Shown piece by piece: positions 32,558 through 40,820 of a stretch of DNA of 64,000 bases (position 1 is its first letter; every line of letters starts with the position of its first letter). The DNA comes from Holdemania massiliensis (lineage in GTDB: Bacteria > Bacillota_I > Bacilli_A > Erysipelotrichales > Erysipelotrichaceae). The notes beneath the pieces are model-generated. The model was given only the letters and a program-made list of their open reading frames with translations, was not told the origin of the DNA and ran no database searches. The translations under genes were made by a program, and so were the position numbers. Location of the stretch: contig NZ_JAKNTK010000001.1 in the NCBI RefSeq assembly GCF_022440805.1, positions 62,001 through 126,000 on the forward strand. The letters are read 5' to 3'.

Positions 32558-33172
32558 ATGAACACACGATGGGAAAATACGTTGTACCAGCTTGGCAGCT
32601 GGCTGCTTATCGATATGGCAATCGCGTTAGGTTATTGGCAAATGGGAGGCTGGAAAAATTTTACCCATGAGCTTTTCAATGGATCTTGGATTCTTCCAGG
32701 CAGTGCTTCTTTGATCGCAGTCACACTGGGGATGATGATCTTCGGTGTTTATCTGCGCCTTCTTTGTGATGAACCCGTGCGCCTTCTCCGCTTTGTCATA
32801 GGTCTCATTGTCTTGATGCTTCTGCTGCGTTTGATGGAATTGGAAACACTGAGCTGGATATTTCTAATGATAGGCAGTCTTGTACCGCAGTTTTTCCTAT
32901 CGCTGTTTCCGATTGGCGATTTAGTTCGAGGACTGATGCCCATCCTGATCCTCTTCTCCGTGATTTTCCAGATCGTTTTGACTGGCTTTTATTTGTGGAA
33001 AAGCAAGGAGATCCGTTGGGGATTGATCGCAGTCAAGCTGGCGTTCTTCACCCTGTTTCTGCTTACCTGTCTGTATCCGGATACGCTTGTAAACGTCGGG
33101 ATCAGTTTCCTGGATTGGATCAACGGCTTTTGGTTCGCTGAATTTGCGCTTGTTCACTGGGGACATTTTTAA
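32558..33172 (+). CDS. Polytopic membrane protein of unknown function
   Basis: 204 residues with about six hydrophobic helices (from residue 14, with clear ones around 45-65, 78-98, 102-120, 128-148 and 155-178). No family recognised. AAAGAGGAG precedes the ATG. A TACAAT box lies at 32416-32421 but no good -35 accompanies it. The 289 bases before the gene hold no other feature. A hairpin terminator follows. Confidence 0.7.
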   Translation: MNTRWENTLYQLGSWLLIDMAIALGYWQMGGWKNFTHELFNGSWILPGSASLIAVTLGMMIFGVYLRLLCDEPVRLLRFVIGLIVLMLLLRLMELETLSWIFLMIGSLVPQFFLSLFPIGDLVRGLMPILILFSVIFQIVLTGFYLWKSKEIRWGLIAVKLAFFTLFLLTCLYPDTLVNVGISFLDWINGFWFAEFALVHWGHF

Positions 33173-33176
33173 TCAG

Positions 33177-33228
33177 AACGGGAAGTGGGAACGAGAAAAA
33201 TGAGCTGCGATATTCCCGTTCATTTTTT
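33177..33228 (+). terminator. Terminator of the membrane-protein gene
   Basis: 9-bp stem GAACGGGAA / TTCCCGTTC (33177-33185, 33213-33221), 27-nt loop, then ATTTTTT. Confidence 0.75.
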
Positions 33229-33267
33229 AGGCTGTGACCATGATACAATAAAAGCGGGGTGATCGCG

Positions 33268-34074
33268 ATGAAGGACGGTTGGTTTACGATCAAGGAAGTC
33301 TCTGATTTATTTGATAATACGCGCGGAGCGATCCGTTTTTATGAAGAAAAAGGTCTGATCCATCCGCGGCGGGATGAACATGGCTTCCGCTGGTACAGTA
33401 TTGATGATATTTTTCAGCTGTTTTATCTGAAACGCTATGCGTCGATGTCTTTTTCTTTAGATGAAACCTTGCATACCTTCGTCAAGGAAGCGCATTTAAC
33501 CTTGCCGGAAATTCAGGAACAAATCTGTAAGCGGGAAGCAGAACTGGATGATCAAATTGAACGCTTAATGCAGCAGCGAAAAAGTTTGCAGAACTATCGC
33601 AGACTGCTTTTGGAATGTCAAAATCCTCTTCTGCGCTATGAGGCCTGTCCCGATTATGTAAGTCTCTGCGCCGAAGCTTTTAACTCAATGAGTGAAGCAG
33701 ATCTGCGGTTATTAAAATCGTGGATTGCCGCAATGCCTCTGACAAGTGTGCATGGCGATCTGATTGAGGATGAAACCGGTCTGCATTTTGTTTCCAGCTT
33801 AGGCATTCCGGAAGTCTATGCTGAGAGGATGGGCTTAGGATCACATCCAAGGATGCGTCGCTTGCCCCGCTCTTTGGCAGCCGTACGCTGTGTCCGTTGT
33901 GAATGGGAAAGGATGCCGGATCAGCTGATCGAACAGGCGCTGGCCTTGCGCAAAGAAGTGGAAGAGGCAGGGAAAACCGTGCACTCCTTTGTCAGCACCA
34001 GCCTGATTCTTGTTCATACCGTGGAAGGAAAAACCATCGAATATCATAAATGTTATGTTCCGGTACAGAATTGA
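33268..34074 (+). CDS. MerR-family transcriptional regulator
   Basis: Regulator of 268 residues. Residues 1-70 form the MerR winged helix (FTIKEVSDLFDNTRGAIRFYEEKGLI, then FRWYSIDDIF), a coiled-coil dimerisation helix follows (about 85-120), and residues about 125-268 form an effector domain without a named match, perhaps GyrI-like. ATG 33268 is chosen over GTG 33259 because GCGGGG lies at proper distance. The promoter of the next gene has the 19-bp spacer that MerR proteins act on, so the flavoprotein gene at 34146 is the likely target. Confidence 0.9.
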   Translation: MKDGWFTIKEVSDLFDNTRGAIRFYEEKGLIHPRRDEHGFRWYSIDDIFQLFYLKRYASMSFSLDETLHTFVKEAHLTLPEIQEQICKREAELDDQIERLMQQRKSLQNYRRLLLECQNPLLRYEACPDYVSLCAEAFNSMSEADLRLLKSWIAAMPLTSVHGDLIEDETGLHFVSSLGIPEVYAERMGLGSHPRMRRLPRSLAAVRCVRCEWERMPDQLIEQALALRKEVEEAGKTVHSFVSTSLILVHTVEGKTIEYHKCYVPVQN

Positions 34075-34086
34075 TAAAATAATCAC

Positions 34087-34117
34087 TTGCCTGTACAGTA
34101 CCTGTATACCCTACAAT
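34087..34117 (+). promoter_or_regulatory. MerR-type promoter/operator with 19-bp spacer
   Basis: TTGCCT (34087-34092) and TACAAT (34112-34117) are separated by 19 bp, two more than optimal, as in promoters that MerR-family activators untwist. The spacer holds a dyad TACAG-TAC-CTGTA (34094-34106) centred near the middle. It lies between the MerR gene and the flavoprotein gene. Confidence 0.82.
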
Positions 34118-34145
34118 AACCTCAGAAATGAGGAGGAATATTTCT

Positions 34146-35795
34146 ATGGAACTATCAAGAAGAGCCTTTTTAAAAAGCTCCCTGGCGGCGGCCGGGGTGG
34201 GTGCTCTGGGGTTGTTGAGCGGCTGCAGCACGGATCAGCCTTCAGCGCAGACAACCCCTTCAGCGCAGCCGGATGATGCCTCTCAGACATCCTCTCTGGA
34301 TGCGCCTTATGCGGCGCTGGATGCCAGTGCGATCACGGAAAAAACAGTCGACTTCGTCGTTGTCGGAGCCGGGCCTGCGGGCTTGTGCGCCGCGGTCAGA
34401 GCCGCGGAGAACGGCGTTTCTGTCGCGGTGATTGAGAAAACCGGGGCAACCGGCGGCTGCGCAAAATTCGGCATGGGGATCTTAGCGATCGGCACCGAGC
34501 TGCAGAAAGCGCAGGGGGATGTGCTCAATCTGGATGAAATGTATAACATGTTCACTGAGTATACGCATTACCGCACTGACTGCGTGCTGATGCGGCGCTA
34601 CTTTGAAGAATCCAAAGAGACACTGGAATGGATTGAAGGCATGGGCGTTGAGTTTGAGGAAGCCGCGCGCTACTTTGAAAAATCCTATCCAACCTGGCAT
34701 ATCGTTAAATCTGAGGAAGGCGTGATCGGCGGCGGACAAGCCAAAACGATGACCGATCATCTGGAAGCTCGGGCCCGGGAGCTGGGCGTTGAATTCTACA
34801 TGGAAACTTCTGCCTGCCGCTTAGAAACCGAAGCGGGGCAAGTCAAGGGCGTTTGTGCTTACAATGCAGATCAAACCCAGGGCTACCATTTCCAATGCCA
34901 TGCGGCCTTGATCGCCACCGGCGGCTTTGGCAACAATCCGGAGTGGGTAAAAGAACAGTTCCATCTCAGCCTGAATGAAGATTTCTTCGGGATGCGGTTT
35001 CCGGGCCATGAAGGCGACGGCATTCAAATGGCTTGGGATGCCGGCGTGAAGGAATCAGCAATGATCGAAGAGATGATTTTCGATATTTTCCGGCCGAATT
35101 CTTCCGGCTCTTATACCAATGACATCAAGCTGATTATGCAGCAGCCCAATTTGATGGTGAACCAGCAGGGACAGCGGTTCTTTAACGAAGAACAGGTTCA
35201 GAATACGACATATACCGGCAATTCCTTATGCAATCAGACCGGCAATACAGGTTTCATGATTCTCGATGAGGCAATTAAGCAGAGCTATGTCGAAGCTAAC
35301 CATGTCGATTTCACCAGCCGTGTTTGGAATACTGATGATTTCACTCAGTTTGACGCGAATTTCAAAACGATGGAAGAATCCGGATATACCGCGATCATCA
35401 AAGCTGATTCGTTAGACGAGCTGGCCGCGAAGATGGGCATTGACGCCGCAGGTCTGACAGCCACGGTGGAAAGCTACAATCAGCTGTGTGCTCAAGGCTA
35501 TGATCCGCTGGGAAAGAGTGCGGCTTATCTCAAACCGATCACCACGGCGCCGTTCTATGCCGCTCAGTATTATCCATCGAGTTATGGAACCCTGGGTGGA
35601 ATCAAGGTTAATTCAAACCTGGAAGTGCTGGATCAGAACGATCAGGTCATCGCGGGTCTGTATTCCGCCGGAACGGATTCCTGCACGGTCTATGGCGACA
35701 GCTATATGTTCTTGCTTCCAGGCAACACGATGGGCTATTCCGTCAACACCGGAAGGTTTGTCGGAGAAGCCGTCAGCGAACTGCTGAAAAAATAG
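34146..35795 (+). CDS. Tat-exported lipoprotein-like flavoprotein reductase (FAD_binding_2, fumarate reductase family)
   Basis: Flavoprotein of 549 residues. The N-terminus is a twin-arginine signal (SRRAFLK) running into a hydrophobic stretch and lipobox LSGC (C27), so it is folded with FAD inside and exported. The FAD Rossmann motif is VVVGAGPAGL; the rest follows the FrdA/urocanate/3-ketosteroid-dehydrogenase family to the closing YSAGTDSCTVYGDSY. Unlike the reductase at 2414 it has no FMN_bind domain, so it needs a separate electron donor. The start at 34146 has AGGAGGA upstream; the in-frame ATG at 34128 precedes the ribosome site. Likely induced by the adjacent MerR protein in response to its own substrate. 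Confidence 0.88.
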   Translation: MELSRRAFLKSSLAAAGVGALGLLSGCSTDQPSAQTTPSAQPDDASQTSSLDAPYAALDASAITEKTVDFVVVGAGPAGLCAAVRAAENGVSVAVIEKTGATGGCAKFGMGILAIGTELQKAQGDVLNLDEMYNMFTEYTHYRTDCVLMRRYFEESKETLEWIEGMGVEFEEAARYFEKSYPTWHIVKSEEGVIGGGQAKTMTDHLEARARELGVEFYMETSACRLETEAGQVKGVCAYNADQTQGYHFQCHAALIATGGFGNNPEWVKEQFHLSLNEDFFGMRFPGHEGDGIQMAWDAGVKESAMIEEMIFDIFRPNSSGSYTNDIKLIMQQPNLMVNQQGQRFFNEEQVQNTTYTGNSLCNQTGNTGFMILDEAIKQSYVEANHVDFTSRVWNTDDFTQFDANFKTMEESGYTAIIKADSLDELAAKMGIDAAGLTATVESYNQLCAQGYDPLGKSAAYLKPITTAPFYAAQYYPSSYGTLGGIKVNSNLEVLDQNDQVIAGLYSAGTDSCTVYGDSYMFLLPGNTMGYSVNTGRFVGEAVSELLKK

Positions 35796-35816
35796 ATTCA
35801 ATCCCATCTCAGGCAG

Positions 35817-35843
35817 AACTGGAATCGAAGGGTTCCAGTTTTT
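35817..35843 (+). terminator. Terminator of the Tat flavoprotein gene
   Basis: Perfect 8-bp stem AACTGGAA / TTCCAGTT (35817-35824, 35833-35840), 8-nt loop, TTTT tail. Confidence 0.88.
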
Positions 35844-35941
35844 GCTTTCTTTTCTCATCTAACAAAAAGGCAGAGAAAGGATGAAAACAAAACTATTGAA
35901 TTAACAATGATTCTTAAAAAATGCTTAAAAGGATAGAAATG

Positions 35942-35980
35942 TTTTCCAAAAGATTGGAAAAATCCCTTATTTTAAAGGGA
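35942..35980 (+). other. Two adjacent small hairpins upstream of mnmE
   Basis: TTTTCCAA-AAGA-TTGGAAAA (35942-35961) is directly followed by TCCCTT-N6-AAGGGA (35963-35980). They lie before the mnmE promoter, so they are probably a structural or terminator element rather than an mnmE leader. The rest of 35844-36052 shows nothing else. Confidence 0.4.
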
Positions 35981-36015
35981 GATTGAAGGATTTCACTAGG
36001 CAAATCTAAAAAATA

Positions 36016-36024
36016 TGGTAAACT
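36016..36024 (+). promoter_or_regulatory. Extended -10 promoter of mnmE inside a small dyad
   Basis: TG-G-TAAACT (36016-36024) fits an extended -10 element without a clear -35. It lies in ATGGTA-AACTG-TACCAT (36015-36031). Confidence 0.45.
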
Positions 36025-36052
36025 GTACCATGAACATTTCGGAGGTGAGAGT

Positions 36053-37396
36053 GTGCTGAACGATACGATAGCGGCGGTCTCTACCGCTTTGCAGGACGGG
36101 GCGATTTCAATCATTCGGATAAGCGGCCCGGAAAGTCTGATCCTTGCAGAAAGGCTGTTCAGCCGCAGCGTAGTGGACCAGCCGACGCATACCGTTCGGT
36201 ATGGGTATATCCTGGATCCGATCAGCCGGGAAGCGGTGGATGAGGTGCTGTTGACGGTTTTCCGCGCGCCGAAAACCTTTACGTGCGAGGATGTCGTAGA
36301 AATCAGCTGCCATGGCGGCCGCTACATCACCCGAAGGATTTTGGCACTGGTGCTGGCCGAAGGCGCTCGGCTGGCTGATCCCGGAGAGTTTACCCGCCGG
36401 GCTTTCCTCAACGGCCGCATCGATTTGACTCAAGCGGAAGCGGTGATGGATATGATCGACGCGGACTCTTCCCAGCAGGCGCAGATGGCGATTCAGGGCA
36501 TTCGCGGCAGCATCCGCCGTCTGGTTGAACCGCTGAATGAAGCCCTGCTCAACATCATTGCTAATATTGAAGTGAATATCGATTATCCTGAATATGAAGA
36601 TGCCCAGCAGCTGACCTGGGAAAGCGTTCTGCCGCAGGCCCGCCGGTGGCTGGGGCAAATGGATGAAATTCTGCAGCGCGCCGAAAGCGGACGAATTATG
36701 AAAAAAGGCGTAAAAACCGTCATTCTTGGCAAGCCGAATGTCGGCAAGTCGAGTCTGCTCAACGCCCTTTTGGAGGAAGACAAAGCGATCGTTACTGAAA
36801 TTGCCGGAACAACCCGGGATCTGGTGGAGGGTGAAATCCATCTGCGCAATGTGACGCTGCATCTGATCGACACGGCCGGCATTCACAAAACGGATGACCG
36901 CGTGGAACAGATCGGCATTGAGCGGTCAATGAAAGCGCTGGAAGAAGCGGAACTGATTTTGATCGTGCTCGATGCCAGCCGGCCGCAGGATGATGAAGAC
37001 CGCCGTCTGCTCGATCTGACCGAAGGCCGCAACCGCATTGTCGTCGTCAATAAAAAAGATCTGGCGCCGCAGTGTGAGGATCGTTCCGGAACAATTTCCA
37101 TCTGTGCCGCGCAGAATCAAATTGAACCGCTGATCGATGAGATCAATCAGCGTTACGAACACCATCATGCGATGCTGGAACTGCCGTCATTAGCCAATGA
37201 GCGGCAGATCGCTTTAGCTCGGCAGGCCCGTCAGTCCATGGCTCAGGCCGTCAGTGCCCTGGAAGAGGGAGCGGAACTGGATCTGGTGACGATTGACCTG
37301 CAGGCAGCCTACATGGCATTAAAAGAAATCATCGGCGAAGCCAGTCGGGAAGATCTGCTGGATGCGCTGTTCTCCAAATTTTGTTTAGGAAAGTGA
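36053..37396 (+). CDS. mnmE: tRNA modification GTPase MnmE
   Basis: With MnmG it installs the 5-carboxymethylaminomethyl group on U34 of several tRNAs. 447 residues, the usual family length. The N-terminal folate-binding domain starts DTIAAVST; the inserted G domain has G1 GKPNVGKSS (from residue 226), G2 TEIAGTTRD, G3 DTAG and G4 NKKD; the protein ends with FCLGK, containing the catalytic Cys of the C-x-G-K motif (C444). GTG start with GGAGGTGAG upstream. It heads a compact group with the RDD gene and tatD. mnmG is not adjacent in this window. Confidence 0.97.
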   Translation: MLNDTIAAVSTALQDGAISIIRISGPESLILAERLFSRSVVDQPTHTVRYGYILDPISREAVDEVLLTVFRAPKTFTCEDVVEISCHGGRYITRRILALVLAEGARLADPGEFTRRAFLNGRIDLTQAEAVMDMIDADSSQQAQMAIQGIRGSIRRLVEPLNEALLNIIANIEVNIDYPEYEDAQQLTWESVLPQARRWLGQMDEILQRAESGRIMKKGVKTVILGKPNVGKSSLLNALLEEDKAIVTEIAGTTRDLVEGEIHLRNVTLHLIDTAGIHKTDDRVEQIGIERSMKALEEAELILIVLDASRPQDDEDRRLLDLTEGRNRIVVVNKKDLAPQCEDRSGTISICAAQNQIEPLIDEINQRYEHHHAMLELPSLANERQIALARQARQSMAQAVSALEEGAELDLVTIDLQAAYMALKEIIGEASREDLLDALFSKFCLGK

Positions 37397-37406
37397 GGGA
37401 AATCCC

Positions 37407-37829
37407 ATGAAATTATTTGTAAACCGTTTTATTGCTTTAGTGATCGACAGCCTTCTGATCGGAATTCCGGTCGGAATTATTGAAATGGCATTTTCGCTGA
37501 TTCGCTGGATTTTAAGCTGGCTGCCGTTTCTGCATCATTTCCGCTTCCTGTTTTCGACATCCTTTTTGTTCGTGATTGTCTATGCTTTGTATGAGGCAGC
37601 GATGATTTACTTCGCCAGCGGGACGGTTGGCAAGCTGATCATGAAGCTGGAAGTCGAGAAGGAACGCGGCACTATGACTTTCGGTGACTGCCTGATCCGC
37701 GGCGTGATGAAAGCTTTCTCGCTGCAGATCTGGATTCTGGGCGTGTTCTCTGCGATTCTGGCCTATTCGGATCAGCACAGTTCATTGCATGATCGGATGG
37801 CCGGCACTTCAGTATGGGAAAAGCTCTAG
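37407..37829 (+). CDS. RDD-family membrane protein
   Basis: 140-residue membrane protein with the RDD family features: an early Arg-rich NRFIALVIDSLL helix with the paired Asp, a middle helix, the TVGKLIMKLEV strand and the closing HDRMAGT. Three hydrophobic segments are visible. The function of the family is mostly transport-like but unproved here. Its 3' end overlaps tatD by 16 bases, so the genes are co-translated. Confidence 0.85.
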   Translation: MKLFVNRFIALVIDSLLIGIPVGIIEMAFSLIRWILSWLPFLHHFRFLFSTSFLFVIVYALYEAAMIYFASGTVGKLIMKLEVEKERGTMTFGDCLIRGVMKAFSLQIWILGVFSAILAYSDQHSSLHDRMAGTSVWEKL

Positions 37830-38602
37830 GCTGGATTGATTCGCACTGTCATCTGACCTGTGCTGATCTGATTGAAGAGGCTCAAGGGGTCCGCCAGCGG
37901 GCGCTGGAAGCCGGTGTGGTGCGGATGATGATCGTGTGCTGCCGGCTTGAAGAAGCCGAAGCTGCCTTGAAAATGAAAGCGGAAGATGCGCGTTTTGACG
38001 TCGCGGTAGGCTTTCATCCCAGTGATCTGCGTGATTTTACGGAAGAAGACTGGCATAAACTAGAAACTCTGGTCTATAATGAGAATGTCACGGCCATTGG
38101 TGAAATCGGCCTGGACTACTATTGGGATAAGGACAACCACCCCGAACAACAAGCGGCGTTTATCCGTCAGATTGAGCTGGCAAACCGAGTTAATAAGCCG
38201 ATTCTGGTGCACAGCCGCGATGCGATCGCCGATACGTTTGCCATCCTGCGCGATCATCCGGCAGTGCGGCGCGGGATCATCCATTGTTTCAGTTCCAGCC
38301 GGGAAATGGCCCGGGAGTTTGTCAAGCTGGGCTATACGATCGGCCTGGGCGGACCGGTGACCTTCAAAAATGCCAAGACCCCAAAAGAAGTGGCAGCCGA
38401 TGTGGATCTGAATTATCTTCAGATCGAAACCGACTGTCCCTATCTGACGCCTGTTCCGTATCGGGGAAAACGGAACGAGCCGATGTATCTGCCGCTGACA
38501 GCTCAAACGATTCTGGAGCTACGCGGAATTGATGAGGAAGTGCTGAAGCAGCAGCTTTGGGATAACTATCAAGCCTTATTCCATCCGCAAGACGAACTCT
38601 GA
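37814..38602 (+). CDS. tatD: TatD-family metal-dependent hydrolase (DNase)
   Basis: 262-residue TIM-barrel hydrolase of the TatD/YcfH/YabD family, with 3'-5' exonuclease activity known for relatives. Metal ligands visible: D9-S-H11-C-H13 at the start, E in GEIGLDYY, H in LVHSRDA, H in IIHCFSSS, and D in IETDCPYLTP. The ATG lies inside the RDD gene. In Bacillota tatD typically precedes a rpfB/yabE-type 3D gene, then rnmV and ksgA; the first part of that order is kept here. Confidence 0.94.
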   Translation: MGKALGWIDSHCHLTCADLIEEAQGVRQRALEAGVVRMMIVCCRLEEAEAALKMKAEDARFDVAVGFHPSDLRDFTEEDWHKLETLVYNENVTAIGEIGLDYYWDKDNHPEQQAAFIRQIELANRVNKPILVHSRDAIADTFAILRDHPAVRRGIIHCFSSSREMAREFVKLGYTIGLGGPVTFKNAKTPKEVAADVDLNYLQIETDCPYLTPVPYRGKRNEPMYLPLTAQTILELRGIDEEVLKQQLWDNYQALFHPQDEL

Positions 38603-38647
38603 AAATAGAGAAGCGTCTACGATCTCTGGTGAAAGGAGGAAAATAAA

Positions 38648-39466
38648 ATGAAAAAAGCCGTGCTTTTTGGAATTTTAGTATGCTTAGGTCTGGGCATGAC
38701 CGCATTGATCATGATCCCGGAAGAAGTCAAGACACCACTGATCCTGCAGACCTTTAGTTATTCGCGAGCCGCAAGCGAAGAACCGCTTCCGTACAGAACT
38801 GCACAGGAAACAATCACCACTTTCCTGGAAGCGCAGGATACGATTTTTGTCCATCCGGAGGAAATCCCGGCTAACGGTGTTTCCTGGATGATCTCCAAGA
38901 CGGATGACGGAAGTCCGAAGGTTCAGAATGATACGTATGAAATGACCTACGACCAGGAGGGCAATCTGTTGTCCCGTGTCCTGGTTCCTTATTCGACAGA
39001 AGTGATTGAAGCCCAGCCGATCGTCATGAGCTATGGCTCAGCGGTCAAGGAAGAAGCTTATTTCTATTCCAGCCGGGTTACTTCCTATGGCGCAGATTGC
39101 GTCGGATGCGGCGGGGGAACGCCGGCCGGCATTGCGATCAGCACCTCCGGAGTCCGTCAGTCTGACGGTACCTGGAAAGATGGAATTACTTATGACGGTT
39201 ATTATTTAATCGCAGCGTCATCCACGCTCCCGCTCTGCACCCTGGTTGAGATCAGCGACCATAAGTTCAATGGTCAAGGATTAACCCCAGGCGAACCATT
39301 TCTAGCAGTGGTTGCCGACCGCGGCGGCGCTGTACAAGGATCCACAATTGATCTGTTTACCGGTTCGGAAGCTTATCCGAGCGTACGTAACGGCAAGCGC
39401 TCCAATGTCAAGGTTTCGATTGTGGACTTTGGCCGCAAACGGGCTAACGGCTGTCGGTTTAATTAA
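38648..39466 (+). CDS. 3D-domain secreted protein (YabE/RpfB/MltA-like)
   Basis: 272-residue exported protein with an uncleaved or cleaved N-terminal hydrophobic segment (about 4-22). The C-terminal third is a 3D domain, named for three conserved Asp: visible blocks are YYLIAASSTLPLCTLVEI, VVADRGGAVQGSTIDLF and NVKVSIVDFG. In related proteins this domain is a lytic transglycosylase-like peptidoglycan-cleaving fold. The region CVGCGGGTPAG precedes the domain. AAAGGAGG precedes the ATG. The tatD-3D pair is the canonical partner of rnmV-ksgA, which now lie 12.5 kb away. Confidence 0.85.
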   Translation: MKKAVLFGILVCLGLGMTALIMIPEEVKTPLILQTFSYSRAASEEPLPYRTAQETITTFLEAQDTIFVHPEEIPANGVSWMISKTDDGSPKVQNDTYEMTYDQEGNLLSRVLVPYSTEVIEAQPIVMSYGSAVKEEAYFYSSRVTSYGADCVGCGGGTPAGIAISTSGVRQSDGTWKDGITYDGYYLIAASSTLPLCTLVEISDHKFNGQGLTPGEPFLAVVADRGGAVQGSTIDLFTGSEAYPSVRNGKRSNVKVSIVDFGRKRANGCRFN

Positions 39467-39479
39467 AAATCAAAGAAGA

Positions 39480-39517
39480 GAAAGAGGGCATTCTGGTTCA
39501 GGATGTCTTTTTTTTGG
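39480..39517 (+). terminator. Terminator of the 3D-domain gene
   Basis: Imperfect stem AAAGAGGGCAT / ATGTCTTTTTT with G-T pairs, followed by T8. Confidence 0.7.
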
Positions 39518-39519
39518 AC

Positions 39520-39554
39520 TTGCGCTTTAACTGTGTCTATCATATAATAACAGT
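39520..39554 (+). promoter_or_regulatory. Promoter and candidate autoregulatory operator of the GntR/ABC operon
   Basis: TTGCGC (39520-39525), 17-bp spacer, TATAAT (39543-39548). ACTGT (39530-39534) and ACAGT (39550-39554) form inverted half-sites spaced 15 bp around the -10 box, a plausible GntR operator. Confidence 0.65.
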
Positions 39555-39566
39555 GGAGGAAGAGTT

Positions 39567-39959
39567 ATGCGCATACTTCTGGATCCCAGTTCCCATGATC
39601 CGAATTATCTGCAGATCGAAAACGCGATTCGATCGGCAATCTGTCAGGGACAGCTGCACCCTCAGGAACAGCTGCCTTCGATCCGGCAGCTGGCGAAACA
39701 GCTGCAGGTGGCAATCATCACGGTCAAACGGGCGTATGACGACCTGGAACAGGCAGGATTGATCGAAACCCGTCAGGGTAAGGGGTGTTTTGTCTGTCCG
39801 ATGGATCTGTCCGACCTTTACCAGCAGGCCGGAAGTCAGCTGAAGCAGGAGTTTCAGACGACTTTGGATAAAGGTTTAAAGCTGGGAATGACGGTTGAAC
39901 AGATTCAGGAATTATTTAATCAGGCCTGTCTTACTGTGATTTCTGGAAAAGAGGAATAA
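39567..39959 (+). CDS. GntR-family regulator, YtrA subfamily
   Basis: Short repressor of 130 residues. The N-terminal winged helix-turn-helix is complete (QIENAIRSAICQGQL, LPSIRQLAKQLQVAIITVKRAYDDLEQAGL, RQGKGCFV), and the C-terminal part is only a short helix for dimerisation, as in the YtrA subfamily. Such repressors sit in front of the ABC genes they control. The ABC ATPase gene begins 3 bases after its stop. Confidence 0.9.
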   Translation: MRILLDPSSHDPNYLQIENAIRSAICQGQLHPQEQLPSIRQLAKQLQVAIITVKRAYDDLEQAGLIETRQGKGCFVCPMDLSDLYQQAGSQLKQEFQTTLDKGLKLGMTVEQIQELFNQACLTVISGKEE

Positions 39960-39962
39960 ACA

Positions 39963-40820
39963 ATGAGTGAATATGCGATCAAAGCTGAAAATCTGCAGGT
40001 ACAATATCCAAATTTTGAATTGGCTGTGGATCAGTTTTACTTGCCAAGCGGTTATGTGATGGGCTTGATCGGCCGCAACGGCGCAGGCAAAACAACCTTG
40101 ATTGATGCTTTGCTGGACTGTACGCCCGCTCATGCAGAACATTGTGAGCTGTTGGGGATGCGGATGGATAAGCAGCAGCGGCTGATCAAAAATCAGATCG
40201 GTCTGGTCAGCGACCGCTTCATTTTTCCTAACGCTTATCATGCGATGAAACTGATACGCCGGATCGGGCCGTTTTATGACCAGTTTGATGAATCTTTGTT
40301 TCGATCCTTAATCAAACAATTTAAGCTGCCGTTAAGCAAACCGTTTGGGGAATTTTCAGCGGGAATGAAAGCGAAGCTTTCGATCATTTTCGCCCTTGCC
40401 CATCATCCGAAGCTGATGATCCTGGATGAACCGACGGCTAATCTTGATCCGGTATCCCGACGGGAAGTGCTGAATTTGTTGTATGAGTTTATGCAGCAGG
40501 AAGATCATTCCTTGTTGTTTTCCACTCACAATACAGCAGATTTAGATAAGATTGCGGATTATGTTACCTGTTTGGAAAATGGCCGGGTGAAGTTTTCTTT
40601 ATCGAAAGAAACGTTATTAGAAGATATTCAGCATTTCCGGTGTGAAGGAAAAATGCCCAAAGCCATGAAGGAATTCGTACTCAAGCCGAAAGCGACGGAG
40701 ACGGGCTGGGAAGGCGTGTGTACCCGTGCGAGTCAGTTACGGCATCTTCCGGTGGAATTTACCCCCTTAACTCTGGAAGAAATCATGTTAGCTCAGGATT
40801 TGACTTATGAAGACTTCTGA
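39963..40820 (+). CDS. ABC transporter ATP-binding protein (YtrB-like)
   Basis: 285-residue ATPase with Walker A GRNGAGKTT, signature region FSAGMKAKLSI, Walker B LMILDEPTANLDP and H-loop FSTHNTADL. The signature reads F-S-A-G-M as in many ABC-2 type exporter ATPases. Partner of the following permease, which overlaps it by 14 bases. YtrBC-like transporters act in cell-envelope stress or antimicrobial-peptide response in relatives; the substrate here is unknown. Confidence 0.9.
   Translation: MSEYAIKAENLQVQYPNFELAVDQFYLPSGYVMGLIGRNGAGKTTLIDALLDCTPAHAEHCELLGMRMDKQQRLIKNQIGLVSDRFIFPNAYHAMKLIRRIGPFYDQFDESLFRSLIKQFKLPLSKPFGEFSAGMKAKLSIIFALAHHPKLMILDEPTANLDPVSRREVLNLLYEFMQQEDHSLLFSTHNTADLDKIADYVTCLENGRVKFSLSKETLLEDIQHFRCEGKMPKAMKEFVLKPKATETGWEGVCTRASQLRHLPVEFTPLTLEEIMLAQDLTYEDF

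Noticed and set aside
36107..36886. Open frame of 259 codons antisense to mnmE
   Set aside because: Complete overlap with an unmistakable mnmE gene and no family features.
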